This document shows, in pieces, positions 29,105 to 31,877 of a stretch of DNA of 31,877 bases (its first letter is position 1; each line of letters starts with the position of its first letter). The stretch comes from a virus, in IMG/VR virus record IMGVR_UViG_3300008107_001076, positions 1-31,877 of that record, one strand, 5' to 3'. The translations under genes and the position numbers were made by a program. The notes beneath the pieces are model-generated. The model had not been told where the DNA came from. It was given only the letters and a program-made list of their open reading frames with translations, and ran no database searches.

Positions 29105-29114
29105 AACTTTCCCG
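29103..29114 (+). promoter_or_regulatory. GAAACTTTCCCG motif before second fibre module
   Basis: Fourth exact copy of the GAAACTTT core, at the stop of the previous gene and 30 bp before the next ATG. As with the first fibre module, a TTACGG lies about 20 bp downstream, close to the start. Confidence 0.45.
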
Positions 29115-29143
29115 CCACTCCGGCCCGCGGTTACGGTCTCCGT

Positions 29144-29503
29144 ATGCCCACGTTCTCCGCATTACCGGCCGACCTGACGCTGGCGTTCGTCCCGGGCGAC
29201 GAGTTCGCGCTGGGGATCGACCTGTCGATCGACGGAACCGGGTTCTCCTGGACCGCCATCGTCTATGAGGTGGCGCCGTCCTACCAGAACGGCGTCGCGA
29301 TCGCCTCGCAGGGCGCGACCGCGGCGACCTTCGCGATCGAGGTGACCAGCGCCGCCCTCGGCCAGCTCGTCCTGTCGCTCACCGAAACGCAGACCGCGGC
29401 CCTGTCGCCGACCAAGAGCTACCGCTGGTTTTTCCGCGGCGTGTCGCCCGGAACAGTGACCAGGACCTACCTCTCCGGCGTCGTGTCGCCGACCTCGCCA
29501 TGA
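29144..29503 (+). CDS. BppU-like N-terminal fibre protein (copy 2)
   Basis: 119 residues, paralogous in layout to 26701: LTLAFVPGDEFALGIDLSIDGTGFSWTAIVYEV matches [29 protein letters not shown], and LVLSLTETQTAALSPTKSYRWFFRG matches the earlier [22 protein letters not shown]. The following collagen-like gene starts within its last codons, as in the first module. Each module therefore pairs one BppU-like anchor with one fibre. Confidence 0.72.
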   Translation: MPTFSALPADLTLAFVPGDEFALGIDLSIDGTGFSWTAIVYEVAPSYQNGVAIASQGATAATFAIEVTSAALGQLVLSLTETQTAALSPTKSYRWFFRGVSPGTVTRTYLSGVVSPTSP

Positions 29504-30438
29504 GCGTGACGATCACCGGGAGCCCTGTGACGGTCGCAGTCTCCGGCACGACCGCGAGCGTGACCGTCGCGCAGACTGGCGACCGCGGCCCGACCGGCAA
29601 CACGGGGCCGGCGAACACGCTGGCGATCGGCACGGTCGCGACCGGCACCGCCGCCGCCACGATCACGGGCGCCGCGCCAAACCAGACGCTCAACCTCACG
29701 CTTCCCCAGGGTCCGGCGGGGGCCACTGGGGCGGCCGGACCGAACCTCGAGCTACAGACGACCGCGACGCACATCCAGTGGCGCGTCGTCGGCGGCTCGA
29801 CCTGGTCGGATCTCGCCACGCTCGCGTCGATCGCCGGCCCCGCCGGGGCCACCGGCGCGACGGGCGCGACGCTCGAGCTACAGACGACCGCCTCGCACGT
29901 TCAATGGCGACCGGTCGGCGGCTCGACCTGGACGAACCTCGTCGCCCTCTCCGCGATCACCGGGCCGCAGGGGGCAACCGGGGCCGCCGGACCCGCGAAC
30001 ACGCTCTCGATCGGCACGGTGACCACGGGGGCCGCCGGCTCGTCGGCCTCGGCCACGATCACGGGCACCGCGCCGGCCCAGACGCTGAACCTGACGATCC
30101 CCAGGGGAGACGAAGGGACCGACGGAGGCGACGTTGAGTTCCAGGCCTCCGGGACGCACATCCAGTGGCGTTACGTCGGAGGCTCGACCTGGACGAACAT
30201 CGTCGCCCTGTCGGCGATCACCGGCCCATCCGGGGCCACCGGCGCGGCCGGGGCAACCGGCCCCGCCGGGTCCGCCGCCACGCTGACCATCGGCACGGTG
30301 ACGACCGGAGCGGCAGGGTCGAACGCCTCGGTCACGAACAGCGGCAGCAGCTCGGCCGCGGTCCTCGACATCACTATCCCACGAGGGAACACAGGCTCCG
30401 GCGGTGTCTCGCTCGGCCTGGTCCTCGCCCTGTCATAG
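29500..30438 (+). CDS. Collagen-like fibre with two alternating repeat modules
   Basis: 312 residues from ATG 29500 (ATGA overlap). Type A modules (NTLxIGTVTTG...LNLTxPRG) lie at about 38-71, 167-203 and 260-296. Type B modules (LELQTTATHIQW, GGSTWTNLVALSAI) lie at about 83-116, 125-158 and 212-245. Short G-X-Y collagen stretches separate them. There is no Gly-rich tip, unlike the first fibre. Ends GLVLALS. It is presumably another tail fibre or the stalk of one. Confidence 0.82.
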   Translation: MSVTITGSPVTVAVSGTTASVTVAQTGDRGPTGNTGPANTLAIGTVATGTAAATITGAAPNQTLNLTLPQGPAGATGAAGPNLELQTTATHIQWRVVGGSTWSDLATLASIAGPAGATGATGATLELQTTASHVQWRPVGGSTWTNLVALSAITGPQGATGAAGPANTLSIGTVTTGAAGSSASATITGTAPAQTLNLTIPRGDEGTDGGDVEFQASGTHIQWRYVGGSTWTNIVALSAITGPSGATGAAGATGPAGSAATLTIGTVTTGAAGSNASVTNSGSSSAAVLDITIPRGNTGSGGVSLGLVLALS

Positions 30439-30445
30439 GTGACGC

Positions 30446-30820
30446 ATGGCAAACCCGAACATCGCCTCGGCCTCGACTGTCGTCCTCAACAACGCATTCG
30501 TGAGGCTCGACAACACGACCGAGACCCAGATCGTCAGCAACGCGGCCTCCTCCGGGAAGGTGTATCTCATCGACTCGCTCATCGTCGCGAACGTGGACGG
30601 CGTGAACGCCTGCGACGTCACGATCTCGGTCTACGCCTCGGCAACGAACACGGGCACGGCGACCAAACTCGCGCACACGATCACGGTCCCGGCCGACGCC
30701 ACGCTCGTCGTCGCGTCGAAGGATCTCGGCCTCTGCCTGACCGAGGCCGAGTCGATCTACGCCACGGCCTCGGTCGGCGGCGACCTTCATGTCGTCGCCT
30801 GCTGGAAAGAGCTGTCTTGA
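30446..30820 (+). CDS. Conserved phage structural protein (beta-sandwich)
   Basis: 124 residues. ASSGKVYLIDSLIVANVDGVNACDVTISVYAS, then AHTITVPADATLVVASKDLGLCLTEAESIYATAS and DLHVVACWKELS follow a pattern I have seen in small phage structural proteins in fibre regions. Its exact role is unknown. Starts after the fibre gene with GGTGACGC upstream. Confidence 0.72.
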   Translation: MANPNIASASTVVLNNAFVRLDNTTETQIVSNAASSGKVYLIDSLIVANVDGVNACDVTISVYASATNTGTATKLAHTITVPADATLVVASKDLGLCLTEAESIYATASVGGDLHVVACWKELS

Positions 30821-30836
30821 TTCCTGGAGGTGACGC

Positions 30837-31631
30837 GTGAGGGGGCCAGGAGGATACATCGGATTCCGTCGCGTGCCGGCGGCCTCGGGGGTGCATTCCG
30901 CCGCGAGCGGTGTCTGGACGCTGCGCGAGGCCGAATCGTTCAAGCGGGCGGGGACCTGGCCGGTTTCGAGCGACGATTATTTTTCCAGTGTCGCCCTGCT
31001 GCTGCACGGCGAGGGCAGCGGCGCTACGATCGTGGACTCGTCTCCGACGCCGAAGACGGTCACGGCCTACGGCGACGCCACGCAATCCACGACCCAGGCG
31101 AAGTGGGGAAGCAAGAGCATCAGCAGAGGCACGAACGGCGCCGTCAATCTGGGCGTGGGGATGAACGGATTCGGCTCCGCTAACTTCGTGATCGAGGGAT
31201 GGTTCTACGTCGTGAGCGTCAGCGATTTCAATTGGTTCTATGGATCGCGTCTGACTGGAATAACGGGCGGCGTGCATTTCAACTATTTCTCCGGAACGTG
31301 GAAGAGTGAATTCGCGACCGGCGGCGGCTGGCTCAGGGTCGACAACCTGGCAGTCCCGACCTCCGCGTGGTTTCATTACGCGTTCGTGCGATCCGGCACG
31401 ACTGTGAGAACGTACATCAACGGGGCCTCGCAGGGGTCCGTTACCGTCGGGACGTCGGCGCTCACTGGAGACACGGGGGCGATCACTCTGTTCAGCAGCG
31501 CGACGGCGACCTCCTCTTCATCCAACGGCGTGAATGGATTCGTCGACGATCTCCGTATTACTATCGGGACGGATCGCGGTTACACAGGCTCCACGATCGC
31601 CGTGCCTACCGCCGCATTCCCTGACTCATAG
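30837..31631 (+). CDS. LamG / concanavalin A-like lectin-domain protein
   Basis: 264 residues from GTG 30837 preceded by TGGAGGTGA, a near-perfect Shine-Dalgarno. SSVALLLHGEGSGATIVDSS and SISRGTNGAVNLGVG with ANFVIEGWFYVVS, WFHYAFVRSGTTVRTYINGASQG and NGFVDDLRITIGTDRGYTG are the LamG (jelly-roll lectin) pattern, expected to bind sugar or other surface ligands. The N-terminal 60 residues are different and may attach it to the tail. Base composition is mildly lower than the phage average around 31150-31560. Confidence 0.83.
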   Translation: MRGPGGYIGFRRVPAASGVHSAASGVWTLREAESFKRAGTWPVSSDDYFSSVALLLHGEGSGATIVDSSPTPKTVTAYGDATQSTTQAKWGSKSISRGTNGAVNLGVGMNGFGSANFVIEGWFYVVSVSDFNWFYGSRLTGITGGVHFNYFSGTWKSEFATGGGWLRVDNLAVPTSAWFHYAFVRSGTTVRTYINGASQGSVTVGTSALTGDTGAITLFSSATATSSSSNGVNGFVDDLRITIGTDRGYTGSTIAVPTAAFPDS

Positions 31632-31642
31632 TTTGGCATCCC

Positions 31643-31747
31643 ATGACCACGCTCTACTACGCCCTCCAGGACGAGCAGACGATCTACCTGCTCTGCCAGC
31701 TCGCGCAGACCGGCTGTCTCGCCTACCTCGTCTACAGGCACCGATGA
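31643..31747 (+). CDS. 34-residue hypothetical protein
   Basis: MTTLYYALQDEQTIYLLCQL then AQTGCLAYLVYRHR, starting at ATG 31643 eleven bases after the lectin-like stop. It has a hydrophobic, partly aromatic helix. It is too short to be sure it is translated, but it fills the gap between two coding regions on the same strand and uses host-like codons. Confidence 0.5.
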   Translation: MTTLYYALQDEQTIYLLCQLAQTGCLAYLVYRHR

Positions 31748-31757
31748 GGGGGCTGTC

Positions 31758-31877
31758 GTGACGCAACCTGTCCCCCGCTGGCGGCCGCCCACGATGCGAC
31801 GGGCGGCGACGAAGGAGATCGCGCACTACCGGACCGCCGACTGGCAGGCGAAGCGGCAGCGGATCGCGATCCGCGAC
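31758..31877 (+). CDS. Probable HNH endonuclease, 3' partial
   Basis: At least 40 residues from GTG 31758, running off the window end. RRAATKEIAHYRTADWQAKRQRIAIRD is the pre-motif seen in HNH nucleases just before the first Cys pair (W...R..ii.rD). An HNH gene normally lies beside the terminase genes of HK97-type phages and can act in packaging. This is the natural neighbour of the terminase at the left end. The HNH motif itself is not in the window. Confidence 0.6.
   Translation, partial: MTQPVPRWRPPTMRRAATKEIAHYRTADWQAKRQRIAIRD

Overview
This window reads as most of the genome of a temperate, long-tailed (siphovirus-like) bacteriophage with an HK97-type head, from a GC-rich host. By eye the DNA is about two-thirds G+C, genes are densely packed with many ATGA/GTGA stop-start overlaps, and almost everything is on the + strand; the integrase is the only convincing - strand gene. 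A planctomycete host is my best guess. It rests on the style of the integrase C-terminus, on a small secreted Cys-rich protein (17598-17897) of a type I associate with Planctomycetota, and on general codon style. No 16S or complete tRNA gene is present to prove it.

Layout. (1) 2-1369: large terminase, cut by the window start. (2) 1447-7805: portal, a prohead protease fused to a HAD-like domain, a five-gene cassette of small membrane or Cys-rich proteins around a papain-like cysteine peptidase (preceded by a small zinc-ribbon gene), then the major capsid protein. (3) 7886-10237: small head protein, a beta-rich unknown, and the head-tail joining set. (4) 10241-14506: two tail-tube-like proteins, tail assembly chaperones with an A_AAA_AAC -1 frameshift site, tape measure protein and tail-tip-region proteins. 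(5) 14510-17897: an AT-richer unknown, small Cys-rich proteins, a calcineurin-like phosphoesterase, a dATP/dGTP diphosphohydrolase-like protein, a two-helix membrane protein and a secreted small protein. (6) 17860-19102: tyrosine integrase on - and a candidate attP containing the 3' half of a tRNA-Arg(ACG). (7) 19103-26691: early region with an excisionase-like wHTH, small orphans, a Sak4-like recombinase ATPase, an SSB-like protein, a ParB-like orphan of different base composition, a replication initiator with a candidate internal origin, RusA and an HTH protein. (8) 26701-31747: host-recognition region with two copies of a BppU-like plus collagen-like fibre module, a fibre-associated protein and a LamG lectin-like protein. 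(9) 31758-31877: start of a probable HNH endonuclease, the usual neighbour of terminase.

The right end (HNH start) would join naturally to the left end (terminase) through a missing small-terminase segment, and phage genes lie on both sides of the att site. The sequence is therefore best read as a circular or virion-form phage genome rather than an integrated prophage. The motif GAAACTTTNCCG (or a close variant) lies ahead of portal, capsid, tail tube and both fibre modules, and is the leading candidate for a late promoter. The least expected elements are the peptidase/membrane cassette between protease and capsid, the protease-HAD fusion, the iterons inside the initiator gene, and the att-site architecture. 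No classical endolysin, holin or CI-like repressor is recognisable.
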